A stretch of DNA of 64,000 nucleotides from Bifidobacterium avesanii (GTDB taxonomy: Bacteria > Actinomycetota > Actinomycetes > Actinomycetales > Bifidobacteriaceae): NCBI RefSeq assembly GCF_009299475.1, contig NZ_WBSN01000002.1, positions 148,443 through 212,442 on the forward strand, given 5' to 3'. The position numbers were made by a program, and so were the translations under genes. Positions within the stretch are counted from its first letter, which is position 1; every line of letters begins with the position of its first letter. The notes under the pieces are model-generated. The model saw only the letters and a list, made by a program, of their open reading frames with translations, was not told the origin of the DNA and did not search any database. Of the stretch, positions 43,244 through 51,737 are shown piece after piece.

Positions 43244-46200
43244 TCACTCGTGGAGGGTGCCGATCGCGTCGATGAGGAACGGGTGGTCCGTGGCGGTGGC
43301 GAGCGTGACCGTGTGGCGGCCCGGGGTGAGGCCGTGCAGCTGGAACTCGCAGCGCAGGGAGCCGTCGGCGGGCATGACGGGAAGGGTCGCGGATGTGTTC
43401 CCCTCCGCGTCGCCGTTCCACGGCTCGCCGTCCACCGTCGCGGTCAGGCGCGCCTTGCCGTCGGAGCGGCCGAACACGTCGAGGCCCACGCCGTCGAACG
43501 TGAGGGACACCGATGCGCCGGCGCCCAGCGACGTGGTGGTCGTGCGGTTGTAGTCGTACATGCCCTTGCCGGTCTCGTGGATCCACGGGCCGGCGTACGA
43601 GAGCCGCGGCGTGGCGGTGTCGTCCCACGAGACGGTGTGCAGGTCGTCGATGAGCTCGGAGTAGTACGGCGCGAATCCGGGGATGCGCTCGACGCGCAGG
43701 TTGGAGAAGCGCACGTGGTTGAAGCTCGTGCCGAGGTTGATGCGGCCGGCCGACTGCGGGTGCTCGTCGCGCCAGGAGGCGATGTCCACGCCGTTGACCG
43801 CGAACGTGACGGTGTCGCCCGCCACTTCGAGGCTCACGGTGTTCCACACGTCGGCGCCCGGCTCGAACGCGCGGGCGAGGGCGGCCTTGGCGCGCTTGCG
43901 CAGGTCCTCCAGGTGACCGCGGCGCTTCTCGTCGCCGAAGCGGCGCAGCAGGTACACGCCGTCCGCGCGCAGCTTGACGTCGTACGCGCAGATGTCGGTG
44001 GTGAACTTGCCGCCGGCCATCTCGCGCGCGCCGAGCAGCACGTAGGGCGCGCGGCCCTCGTACGGCTCGAAGCGCACGTCCACGCTCACGCGGTAGTTGG
44101 TCCAGCGCATGTCGCCGATCGCGGTGCGCGGGTCGCCCTCGATCCAGGCGTTGCCGGCGTGCGGCCAGTCGATCTGCTGGCGCAGTACACGGCCGCGCTC
44201 CGGGTCGGGCACCACTTCGAAGGCGCCGTTGGTGTCGGTCGTGTAGCGCGGCGTGGCCCCCGCGTCGCCGCCGCGGGACGCGAGGTACGGTTCCGTGACC
44301 AACGCGTCACCCTTGAACACCTGCACGTCGGGGGCGTCCTCGTAGCGGAAGTCGTCGGCGTAGAGCACACCGCGCTCCGGATCCTGGTCCAGCACCGCGC
44401 GGGTGTGCTCGGCGGCGCGCGGCAGCCGGCTCGCGGACTCTCCCACGGCCACCGCGGTGCCGTCGGATGCGCTGCCGGCGGATTCATTGTCAGCGAGCGT
44501 GGTGGCGGTGATCATGGACCACGGGGCGACCGTGATGTCATACTCCACGGTTTCGCGGGCCTCGCCGTCGGCGCCGCCCACGGTCGGCTCGGCGTCGAAC
44601 GCGGACTCCATCGTGGCGTGCGGGGCGTGCGTAGCTTGCGTGGCCGCGCTCGCGTCCTCGCCTCCGCGCACCGCATAGCGCGCCGGCTGCAGCACGCCCC
44701 TCTTGGCGAGCCAGCGGGCGTCGTACGGTTCGCCGGACTCGGCGGCGCGGGTCTCCCACACCGTCAGCGGCCTGCCCGCGGCGGCGAGCGCGGCGTCCAC
44801 GGCGAAGCGGTAGTGCTTCTCGTAGGCGCTGTCGTTGACGATTACCGCGGAGAAGTCGGAGCCGTCCGGCGCGGCGAGCGTCAGGTAGCTCGGCTCGCCG
44901 TGGCGCGCCCCGTTGACCGGGTTGTTGCCGCCGACCTCGCAACCGGACGCCGCGGGGATCGCGCGCCAGATCGGGCGGCGGCCGTCCTCGTCGTCCACGC
45001 CGACCCAGCCGAGGTTCGCGAACCGGGCGAAGTGCTCGAGCACCGCGCAGCCGGCGTCGTAGTACATCCAGCCGCTCCACGGGTCGCGTGCGGAGATGAG
45101 CTCCTTGTAGGAGTACTCCATGTTCTCGTAGAAGCTGCCGATGGCCGGCTGGTAGAGCGCGCACGTGCGGCGGGACTCCACGAAGCCCTTGACGAGCGTG
45201 TTGGCCATTTCGAGCGGGCCGTTCTGGCCGCCGATGCCGGTGCCGGCGTAGTGCTTCGCGGCGTCGTCCGCGCCGGTTCCCGTGCCGGCTTCCGCGCCGA
45301 CTCCCGCGCCGGCTTCCGTGCCGTCGTCGTTGGTGTTGTTCGGGCGGTCGGCCGAGCAGGAGAACGTGGCCTGCGCCTCGGAGTTCCACACCTCCTTGTC
45401 GAACTCGTCGGCGAGGCGCGTGAAGTTGCCGTGCGGGTCGTCCTCCACGGAATAGTGGTAGGACGCCACGTCGATGGACCTGAGGTACTCGGCGTTGCCG
45501 ACCATGTCGTCGCCGAACGTGCCGGTGACCTCCTCATCGGAGGTGATGGTCTTGATGCGGTGGAACAGTTCGCGCTCACGCTCGCTCGCGAACCCTGCGT
45601 TCGGATCGTCCGGGCCGTTGCCCTCGAAGCCGGTTTCGTCGGCCTTGACGCGGCGCGAGAATTCGCTGACCCAGTCGAGGTCGGCGGTGCGCTCGTTGAC
45701 GTCCGGGTTCACGGAGTCGACCATGAAGCCGTACTCGCGGTACGCCGCCAGAATGGTGTTCTTGTACCAGCGGTAGACGTCGTCGTTCGTCCTCACCCAC
45801 GTGGGGGCGTGCCAGCGCAGGATGCTCACGTGCAGGCGCGGGTTGTAGCGGCGGGCGTCGGCGGCGAGCTGGAAGCCGGGCTCGCGCGTGACGGCCGGGT
45901 ACTCGTCGCGGTCACGCATGGTGGCCACGTTCGGGCCGGTGGAGTTGTTGCGGTCGTTGCCCATCTCCACCTTGACGGTGTTCATCATGGGCCGATCGCC
46001 GCCGAACAGCGTCTCGACGAGCTTCCAGTACACGTCCGGGTGCTCGGCCTTGTAGTCCATGAGCAGGCTGGACGTGGCGTTGCCGGACAGCACGCCGAAG
46101 CCCTTGTACGTGAGACCGTTGCGGTTGGCCGCCGCCTTGTCCACGTCGCGCTTGGCGAGCAGCACGTCCACGGTCGGCTGATCGTCGCCCGCCGGCCGGA

Positions 46201-46288
46201 CGCCGTCTTTCGGTTGGATGGCCTTCGGATCGACGCCCTTCGTCTGATCGTCCGCCAACTTGTCGGTTTCCTGAGTTTTGATCGTCAT
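43244..46288 (-). CDS. GH59-like glycoside hydrolase (galactocerebrosidase-type beta-galactosidase)
   Basis: 1014 residues, no signal peptide, so intracellular. The catalytic part (about 60-460) matches the GH59 pattern: GFGVLSGNATSSLLMDY, NTVKVEMGNDRNNSTG, HVSILRWHAPTWV, and VDSVNPDVNERTADLDWV, whose Glu is the probable acid/base. A low-complexity Ala/Gly/Glu insertion sits at about 310-345. Residues ~640-830 resemble the lectin-like domain of galactocerebrosidase (DDFRYEDAPDVQVF, NYRVSVDVRFEPYEG). The last 180 residues are an additional beta-rich domain. It would act on small beta-galactosides taken into the cell. Family call moderate; the substrate is unknown. Confidence 0.78.
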   Translation of the reverse strand: MTIKTQETDKLADDQTKGVDPKAIQPKDGVRPAGDDQPTVDVLLAKRDVDKAAANRNGLTYKGFGVLSGNATSSLLMDYKAEHPDVYWKLVETLFGGDRPMMNTVKVEMGNDRNNSTGPNVATMRDRDEYPAVTREPGFQLAADARRYNPRLHVSILRWHAPTWVRTNDDVYRWYKNTILAAYREYGFMVDSVNPDVNERTADLDWVSEFSRRVKADETGFEGNGPDDPNAGFASERERELFHRIKTITSDEEVTGTFGDDMVGNAEYLRSIDVASYHYSVEDDPHGNFTRLADEFDKEVWNSEAQATFSCSADRPNNTNDDGTEAGAGVGAEAGTGTGADDAAKHYAGTGIGGQNGPLEMANTLVKGFVESRRTCALYQPAIGSFYENMEYSYKELISARDPWSGWMYYDAGCAVLEHFARFANLGWVGVDDEDGRRPIWRAIPAASGCEVGGNNPVNGARHGEPSYLTLAAPDGSDFSAVIVNDSAYEKHYRFAVDAALAAAGRPLTVWETRAAESGEPYDARWLAKRGVLQPARYAVRGGEDASAATQATHAPHATMESAFDAEPTVGGADGEARETVEYDITVAPWSMITATTLADNESAGSASDGTAVAVGESASRLPRAAEHTRAVLDQDPERGVLYADDFRYEDAPDVQVFKGDALVTEPYLASRGGDAGATPRYTTDTNGAFEVVPDPERGRVLRQQIDWPHAGNAWIEGDPRTAIGDMRWTNYRVSVDVRFEPYEGRAPYVLLGAREMAGGKFTTDICAYDVKLRADGVYLLRRFGDEKRRGHLEDLRKRAKAALARAFEPGADVWNTVSLEVAGDTVTFAVNGVDIASWRDEHPQSAGRINLGTSFNHVRFSNLRVERIPGFAPYYSELIDDLHTVSWDDTATPRLSYAGPWIHETGKGMYDYNRTTTTSLGAGASVSLTFDGVGLDVFGRSDGKARLTATVDGEPWNGDAEGNTSATLPVMPADGSLRCEFQLHGLTPGRHTVTLATATDHPFLIDAIGTLHE

Positions 46289-46299
46289 CTCAACCCCAC

Positions 46300-46332
46300 T
46301 GTTAACGAAAACATTTTGTTGAAACGATCATA
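46300..46332 (-). promoter_or_regulatory. GH59 promoter with possible operator
   Basis: Minus-strand -10 box TATGAT at 46332-46327. Just downstream AACAAAAT-GTTTTCGTT (about 46322-46305) is an imperfect palindrome that would block transcription if bound by a LacI-type repressor. Confidence 0.5.
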
Positions 46333-46431
46333 CTCGATCATCTGCGATCATCACCACCCCGCCGCCCGCGTGTGTCGGAAGGCCGGATGACAAATGCCGG
46401 AAGATCTGAGCATTTGCCCGGTCAGTCCCGT

Positions 46432-46743
46432 GACAACGGAATGCGGATTTTCTCCTTCGTATGCGCCCCATTCCGCCAATTTCGGGGAAAAACCTTGACT
46501 CCGTTGCCAGCCCGGCCCGATGCCCCGACAACGGAATGCGGATTTTTGCTCCCGCATCGTTGCCACTCCGCCGATTATGGAGAAAATTCCCGGTTCCATT
46601 GTCACCGCCCTTTCTCCGCCGACAAGGGAACCGGGAATTTCGACCGGACAGTGGACATTCAGGCGGAAAATGCGTCTTCCGTTGCCAAGCGGAGCCGTGG
46701 AGCGACAAGGGAACCGGGAATTTTTCGGCGACAATCCCGTCAT
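46432..46743. repeat. 77-nt repeats left of the DUF559 gene
   Basis: Two full copies at 46432-46508 and 46527-46603 (each 77 nt, GACAACGGAATGCGGATTTT at the left end, TTCCATTGTC or CTCCGTTGCC at the right end). A shortened 66-nt variant lies at 46621-46686, and a half unit starts at 46703. Spacing between starts is 94-95 bp. No gene is visible in 46289-46954. Confidence 0.82.
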
Positions 46744-46954
46744 GGTACCGACTTGCCTTTAAAAATCGACCCTCCATTGCCGGCACGGCACGGAGACAAG
46801 GCCGCGACACGGACGAACGGCCACGGTGAGACCGCCACCCGCCAAGCCGGCATTGCGCCATGCAACCGACGAAACTCGACGCCCGCGCACGGGCCCATCG
46901 AAGTCCCATGATAGATTTGACGGCGAGGGATACAGCAACGAAGAAGGTCCCTCC

Positions 46955-47905
46955 ATGTTCGAATTCCGGCAAGAGCCGTCCACCTCGCACATCATGCGCC
47001 ATGCTTCATGGGCCACCAACCAATCCGCCGTCGCCGCATGCCGATCACTCAACGCCGCAGTCAGACGCGATCTGACCTACGGGCTGTCAACCGCCACGAA
47101 CCTGTTGGGCCGACAGGTACCGCGATCATTCCCGCAACAGGATGGGCGGCCATTCGCGATCTTCCCCGAACCCTCAGCCGTACGCCGCGCGGGTATGGCC
47201 GAGCGCAGGGCATGGCGTCCGCTCGGCGCACCGGGAGCGATCATCACGGTGAACGGCATCCAATGCACTTCTCCGGCCGCAACCTTATGTCACATGGCCG
47301 CTTGTTGCTCCCTGACCGATCTGGTGGTCCTCGGAGATTCGTTTTTATGCCGGGACCGCACACTCAGAAGGATGACCATCGACGACCTGCAACAATTCCT
47401 CGATCGGGCTGGACGATTCGTCGGACGCCCGGACATCATCCGTGCCATGGGGCTGCTCCGGCCGAACACCGACTCCCCGGCTGAGACATTGCTGCGCCTT
47501 GATGCGCTGCGCCATGGTCTGCCCTGCCCGCAAACGGATGTCGTCATCGCCAAAGAGCCATGGGAAATACGTCTCGACATGGGATGGCCGCCATACCGGA
47601 TCGGCCTGGAATATCAGGGATCGCACCATCGTGACCAATATGAGGCGGACGTCGACCGGGTCAACGCCGTTCTCGCCACCGGGTGGATCGTCTTCCAAGC
47701 CACCGCCACCACCGCCCGCGACCCCCGTCTGGCATATCAACTTTTCGAGAATGTAGCCAACGCACTGCGCAATGCCGGCGCGCCGATCGGCCACGCCTAC
47801 GTGGAGCCGCTGACCGTCCTGCAGCTCACCGATCCAGTAAGAGGCCGGCCCAGAAAGACGCGGCATGACATTTGCCCTCTGACAACGGAAGAGCGATTTT
47901 TCTGA
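46955..47905 (+). CDS. DUF559/Vsr-like endonuclease-fold protein
   Basis: 316 residues. N-terminal ~170 residues are helical and unassigned (possibly DNA binding, AAVRRDLTYGLSTATNLLGRQ). Residues ~175-275 match the DUF559 pattern of PD-(D/E)XK enzymes: SPAETLLR (Glu177), WEIRLDMGWPPYRIGLEYQG (Asp208, Glu219), SHHRDQYEADVDRVNAVLATGW. The usual EYDG is EYQG here, so activity is open to question. The ATG at 46955 has a GAAGG site; a longer frame starts at 46826. The gene lies between two blocks of 77-nt repeats, and its last eight codons and stop are inside the repeat at 47881. Confidence 0.75.
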   Translation: MFEFRQEPSTSHIMRHASWATNQSAVAACRSLNAAVRRDLTYGLSTATNLLGRQVPRSFPQQDGRPFAIFPEPSAVRRAGMAERRAWRPLGAPGAIITVNGIQCTSPAATLCHMAACCSLTDLVVLGDSFLCRDRTLRRMTIDDLQQFLDRAGRFVGRPDIIRAMGLLRPNTDSPAETLLRLDALRHGLPCPQTDVVIAKEPWEIRLDMGWPPYRIGLEYQGSHHRDQYEADVDRVNAVLATGWIVFQATATTARDPRLAYQLFENVANALRNAGAPIGHAYVEPLTVLQLTDPVRGRPRKTRHDICPLTTEERFF

Positions 47906-48151
47906 CATCAGCCCAGACATGGCGGCCCCAGACAGCGGAAAGTCGCTATTCCGTTGCCGACGGCATGCGCACGTGCGGCAACGGAATGGCGACTTTTTCT
48001 GACCAAACCGCGGAAAACCGAACTTCGGACGGTGAAAACCCTTGTTCGCTTGTCAGCCGAGGATGCGCCAGATGGTCACGAAAGGCGGGCATTTTTCATC
48101 AGTCGGCGGTATTCCAACGGCCGGTCCAAGAATTAGCCCGTTCCGTGGTCG
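47881..48151. repeat. 77-nt repeats right of the DUF559 gene
   Basis: Copies at 47881-47958 and 47977-48054 (78 nt each, starts 96 bp apart) and a fragment ending CCGTTCCGTGGTC near 48151. Left ends GACAACGGAAGAGCGATTTT and GGCAACGGAATGGCGACTTT. The second copy has a weak right arm. Confidence 0.78.
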
Positions 48152-48166
48152 GTCCCCGCCGCAACC

Positions 48167-49063
48167 TCATTGCATGACGTCGGTGCCGCCGCGCCAGAAG
48201 GAGGAGCCGCCGCGCCCGCGACGGGAGGACTTGGCGTCGGCGCCCACGGAGTACATGTCGCGGATGCGCTTGTCCCCGCTTTCGGCGGCCATCTGCGCGA
48301 AGAGGATCTGCGCCTGCCAGCGGGCGGCCGCGTACTCGATGTAGAAGACCATGCCGGTGCCGAGCAGCAGCACGAGGATCGGGCTCCACATGACGCCCCA
48401 GAAGAAGCCGACCATGACCACGAGCGCGATGAGCAGCGCCACCCAGCGCCGCACGGAGAGCAGCACCGCACTCTTCATGACGCTCCACCACTTGGCCTTC
48501 GGGTATTCGACCACGATCACGAGCCCCACGAAGTACGCCTGCAGGAAGATGGCCATGGCCACGAGCAGGACCGGCACGAGCGCCGCGCCCCACTGGAACT
48601 GCTGGGAAAGCTGGAGGTCGTAGCCGAACGCGAAGATCGCGAGGCAGCAGCTGAAGCCCACCGCCAGCGCGCGCAGGAACAGCTTGGCGTAGGCGCGGAA
48701 GAACGGCTTGAAGATGGCGGTCGGACGGTCGGACGGCACGTAGGGCGCGGCGATCCAGTCCGGCGGGAAGTTCGGGTCCTTCGCGTGGTCCTCGGTGAGC
48801 TTGATGCGCAGCTGGGCGTCGCGCGAGTTGAAGGTGGGCTGGTCGCGGAAGATGGCGAACAGCGCGGCGAAGGCGGGCGCGCTCAGGGCGAGGGCGCCGG
48901 CGTAGGTGGGATAGTACATGATCGGCACGCGCGTCATGAGGCAGATGGTGAGCGGCAGCGCGCACAGCAGCGTGAGCCAGCCGGCCATGAGCATCAGGTA
49001 GATGCTGTTGGCCACGGTGGTGAACGCCTTGTTGAATGATTGCTTGCTGAATGAGGACGCCAT
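48167..49063 (-). CDS. DUF624 (YesL-like) membrane protein
   Basis: 298 residues with six membrane helices. The N-terminal half fits DUF624/YesL: KAFTTVANSIYLMLMAGWLTLLCALPLTI, then a loop and PTYAGALALSAPAFAALF. YesL-type proteins accompany carbohydrate ABC transporters and their role is not known. The C-terminus is basic and cytoplasmic. I chose the ATG at 49063; TAAGGT plus seven bases precedes it, which could be either a -10 of a leaderless message or a weak ribosome binding site (AAGGTAGG). Confidence 0.82.
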   Translation of the reverse strand: MASSFSKQSFNKAFTTVANSIYLMLMAGWLTLLCALPLTICLMTRVPIMYYPTYAGALALSAPAFAALFAIFRDQPTFNSRDAQLRIKLTEDHAKDPNFPPDWIAAPYVPSDRPTAIFKPFFRAYAKLFLRALAVGFSCCLAIFAFGYDLQLSQQFQWGAALVPVLLVAMAIFLQAYFVGLVIVVEYPKAKWWSVMKSAVLLSVRRWVALLIALVVMVGFFWGVMWSPILVLLLGTGMVFYIEYAAARWQAQILFAQMAAESGDKRIRDMYSVGADAKSSRRGRGGSSFWRGGTDVMQ

Positions 49064-49335
49064 TGTGCCTACCTTACTCTCGCTTGCCGATGGACGGACG
49101 CCGATGGGCGATTGCCGGCGGATATTTGCCGATGGATGTTTGCCGACCGACGGGCGATTGCGGACGGGCGCTCGCCGACGGACAAACGCCGATGGACGAA
49201 CGCCAATAGGCGCCTGCCGACGATGGTCGATTGCCGACGGACGGACGCCCGGCCCATGCGCACGGGTCAGCACGGCCCGCCCGGCCCCGCGGGTACGAAT
49301 TTCAGAGGATGGATTTCAACGTTTACCTACGATGA
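49064..49335. repeat. 14-bp minisatellite upstream of the DUF624 gene
   Basis: From about 49079 to 49260 a degenerate 13-14 bp unit, consensus TTGCCGATGGACGA, recurs about thirteen times. It occupies the place where the promoter of the DUF624 gene would lie. No gene. Confidence 0.7.
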
Positions 49336-49341
49336 TAAAGG

Positions 49342-49377
49342 ATAGGCCCCTCCACCGATTGGGGAGGAGGGGCCTAT
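49342..49377 (-). terminator. Terminator of the ABC transporter operon
   Basis: ATAGGCCCCTCC / GGAGGGGCCTAT perfect 12-bp stem downstream of the permease genes on the minus strand. Confidence 0.75.
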
Positions 49378-49704
49378 TGGTTGCTAGTTCGGAAGGAAGC
49401 TTAATTGATTCCCCTCTAGCGGAACGGATTGGGCGTAGATTGCGGGGCGGGGACGCGAGCCGGTCCGTTTTCGGAAAGCGACTTCATACCAGCCGGCGGT
49501 TCCCGGCCCGTTGGGTGAGGAATAATAACTTCCTCATTGCCAAGCGGGAACCGGCCCGTTGGGCGGCGTCATGGCAGTCGCCTTCGGACCTGCAATTATG
49601 GACTCACCCTGCGGGCGAGGCTCAATCCGACCTTCGCGGCCGACGTGGACCGCTCAGGCTGAGCGAGCCCTGGCGGGAGTCCATCGGACTCCCGCCAGTC
49701 GGGC
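49378..49704. repeat. Spacer with nested hairpin and permease terminator
   Basis: CGGTTCCCG (49497-49505) and CGGGAACCG (49545-49553) enclose a second pair TGAGGAA / TTCCTCA, and CCGGCCCGTTGGG is directly repeated at its edges. Next to the permease stop, TGGCGGGAGTCC / GGACTCCCGCCA (49671-49697) is a strong terminator-like stem, with an outer extension CTGAGC / GCTCAG. No gene. Confidence 0.65.
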
Positions 49705-50613
49705 TCAGCCCTTCATGCCGGAGGTCGCGATGCCCTCGACGAACTGCTTCTGACCGATGAGGAACACGATCAGGATCGGGAGGACGGAGAGGACCGAGCC
49801 GGTCATGATCATGGCGTAATCGGCGGAGTACTGGCCGATGAACGTCTTGAGGCCGAGCTGGATGGTCCACAGCTTGTTGTCGCGCAAGTAGATCAACGGG
49901 CCCATGTAGTCGTTCCACGTGTTGGTGAACGTGATGATGGCGAGGGCCGCGATCGACGGGCCGGACAGCGGCAGCACGATGCGCGAGTAGATGCCCCACT
50001 CCGAGAGGCCGTCGAGGCGGGCGGCCTCGGAGAGCTCATCCGGGATGGTGTCGTAGAACTGCTTCATCATGAACACGCCGAAGGCGCCGAACGCCTGCAG
50101 CAGGATGATGGACCAGCGGGTGTTCGCGATGCCGAGGGCGGCGAGCATCTTGTACTGGGGCACCATGTAGGACTGCCACGGGACGGCCATGGTGGCGATG
50201 TAGGTGAGGAACAGGGCGTTGCGGCCGCGGAACTTGATCTTGGCGAAGCCGTACGCGGCGAAGGAGCCGGTGAACACCTGCAGGAACGTCACGCAGATGG
50301 CGAAGAAGACGGTGTTGCCGGTCCACAGGCCCATGTCGGCCTTGGTCCAGATGCTGACGTAGTTCTCCCAGTGCCACACGGACGGGAACCACTGGATCGG
50401 GACCATGTAGACTTCGTTGTTCGGCTTGACGGCGGACAGGAACATCCACACGAACGGGATGACCATGAAGATCGCCAGCGCGATCATGACCACGTAGCCG
50501 ACGACGGTGCCCACGATCTTCAGCGGGCTGGAGGGCTGCTTGTTGAACGGAATGTCCGCGGAGCCGGAGGGTGCGCCCTTGACGGCCACGGGCGAAGAGG
50601 TAACGCTCGTCAT
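49705..50613 (-). CDS. Carbohydrate ABC transporter permease (MalG type)
   Basis: 302 residues, six membrane helices. The inner-membrane half of an importer. The EAA motif that contacts the ATPase is ELSEAARLDGLSEWGIYSRIVLPLSGP. The start is two bases after the upstream permease stop, so the pair is coupled. No ATPase gene is present; like other bifidobacterial sugar importers it probably shares an MsmK-type ATPase. Confidence 0.93.
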   Translation of the reverse strand: MTSVTSSPVAVKGAPSGSADIPFNKQPSSPLKIVGTVVGYVVMIALAIFMVIPFVWMFLSAVKPNNEVYMVPIQWFPSVWHWENYVSIWTKADMGLWTGNTVFFAICVTFLQVFTGSFAAYGFAKIKFRGRNALFLTYIATMAVPWQSYMVPQYKMLAALGIANTRWSIILLQAFGAFGVFMMKQFYDTIPDELSEAARLDGLSEWGIYSRIVLPLSGPSIAALAIITFTNTWNDYMGPLIYLRDNKLWTIQLGLKTFIGQYSADYAMIMTGSVLSVLPILIVFLIGQKQFVEGIATSGMKG

Positions 50614-50614
50614 C

Positions 50615-51553
50615 TCACTTCTCCTTCGCGTTGTTGTAGACGAACTGGATGATCGTCACGACCATGCACAGTGCGAACAGGACCAGGGACACGGAACCGG
50701 AGTAGCCGTAGTTGCCGCGGTCGAACGCCTGCTCGTACACGTACTGGGCGAGCACGTAGGTGGAGGTGCCGGGGCCGCCGTTGGTCATGACCAGGGTCAG
50801 ATCAAGGATCTTGAAGGAGCCGATGGTCAGGGTGACCATGACGAAGAACAGGGTCGGGCGCATGCACGGGACGGTGATCTTCCAGAAGCGCTGCCAGCCG
50901 TTGGCGCCGTCGACCTCGGCGGCTTCGTACAGCTCGTGCGGAATGGTCTGCAGACCGGCGAGCAGCAGGATCATGAAGTAGCCGACCTCACGCCAGGTGC
51001 CCACGATGATCACGGCGGGCATGGCCCACTCGGTGGTGGACAGCCAGCCCGGGGCCCAGCCGCGGGTGAAGAAGCGGATGAACTGGTTGACCACGCCGGC
51101 GTTCGGGTCGAACAGCATGTTCCAGACCTGCGCGGCGGCGACGATCGAGGTGATGTACGGGAAGAACGCGACCGTACGGAAGAACGCCTTGCCCTTGAGC
51201 TTCGAGTTGAGGATGACGGCCAGCGCGAACGCGAGGATCAGCGTCAGCGGGATGTGCACGACCGCGTAGTAGATGGTCTGCCAGAACGACGCCCAGAACT
51301 GGGAATCGTGCGCCATGCGCTGCCAGTTGGTCAGACCGTTGAACTGCGGAAAGCCGAACGCGCTCCACTTCGAGAACGCGACGTAGAACAGCGACAGCAC
51401 CGGGCCGAGGACCAGGAACAGGAAGCCGATGAAGTTCGGCGCGATGAACAGCAGGCCGTTGCGCAGGTTGCGCCGCCCGATGGCGTTCGTCGTCAGTTCA
51501 CCGCCCTTCGACTTCTTGGCCGGCGCCGCCGGCTTGCTTGCCACTTCAGTCAT
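50615..51553 (-). CDS. Carbohydrate ABC transporter permease (MalF type)
   Basis: 312 residues, six membrane helices after a Lys-rich cytoplasmic N-terminus. EAA-type loop: ELYEAAEVDGANGWQRFWKITVPCMRP. It is the partner of the next permease, with which it would form the membrane channel. A terminator-like stem (51672-51714) separates it from the binding-protein gene. Confidence 0.93.
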   Translation of the reverse strand: MTEVASKPAAPAKKSKGGELTTNAIGRRNLRNGLLFIAPNFIGFLFLVLGPVLSLFYVAFSKWSAFGFPQFNGLTNWQRMAHDSQFWASFWQTIYYAVVHIPLTLILAFALAVILNSKLKGKAFFRTVAFFPYITSIVAAAQVWNMLFDPNAGVVNQFIRFFTRGWAPGWLSTTEWAMPAVIIVGTWREVGYFMILLLAGLQTIPHELYEAAEVDGANGWQRFWKITVPCMRPTLFFVMVTLTIGSFKILDLTLVMTNGGPGTSTYVLAQYVYEQAFDRGNYGYSGSVSLVLFALCMVVTIIQFVYNNAKEK

Positions 51554-51671
51554 TGGAATCTCCTCCCTAAAGACCTTCCTAATGATTTCCCTAAATGTGT
51601 GAGAGCCGTTGTGTATCCAGCACCCGCCGTTGAAAGCGTAGCGCGGTGTCGAACCGTTTTACGGCATTGAA

Positions 51672-51714
51672 AAAGCGGGCCGTGCGTTCAGTTGTTGAAA
51701 ACACGACCCGCTTT
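51672..51714 (-). terminator. Stem-loop between binding protein and permease genes
   Basis: AAAGCGGGCCGTG / CACGACCCGCTTT. Placed after the lipoprotein stop, it probably stops most transcripts, so more lipoprotein than permease mRNA is made. Confidence 0.8.
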
Positions 51715-51737
51715 CTTCAGTCAGTCGCCTGTGGAGC

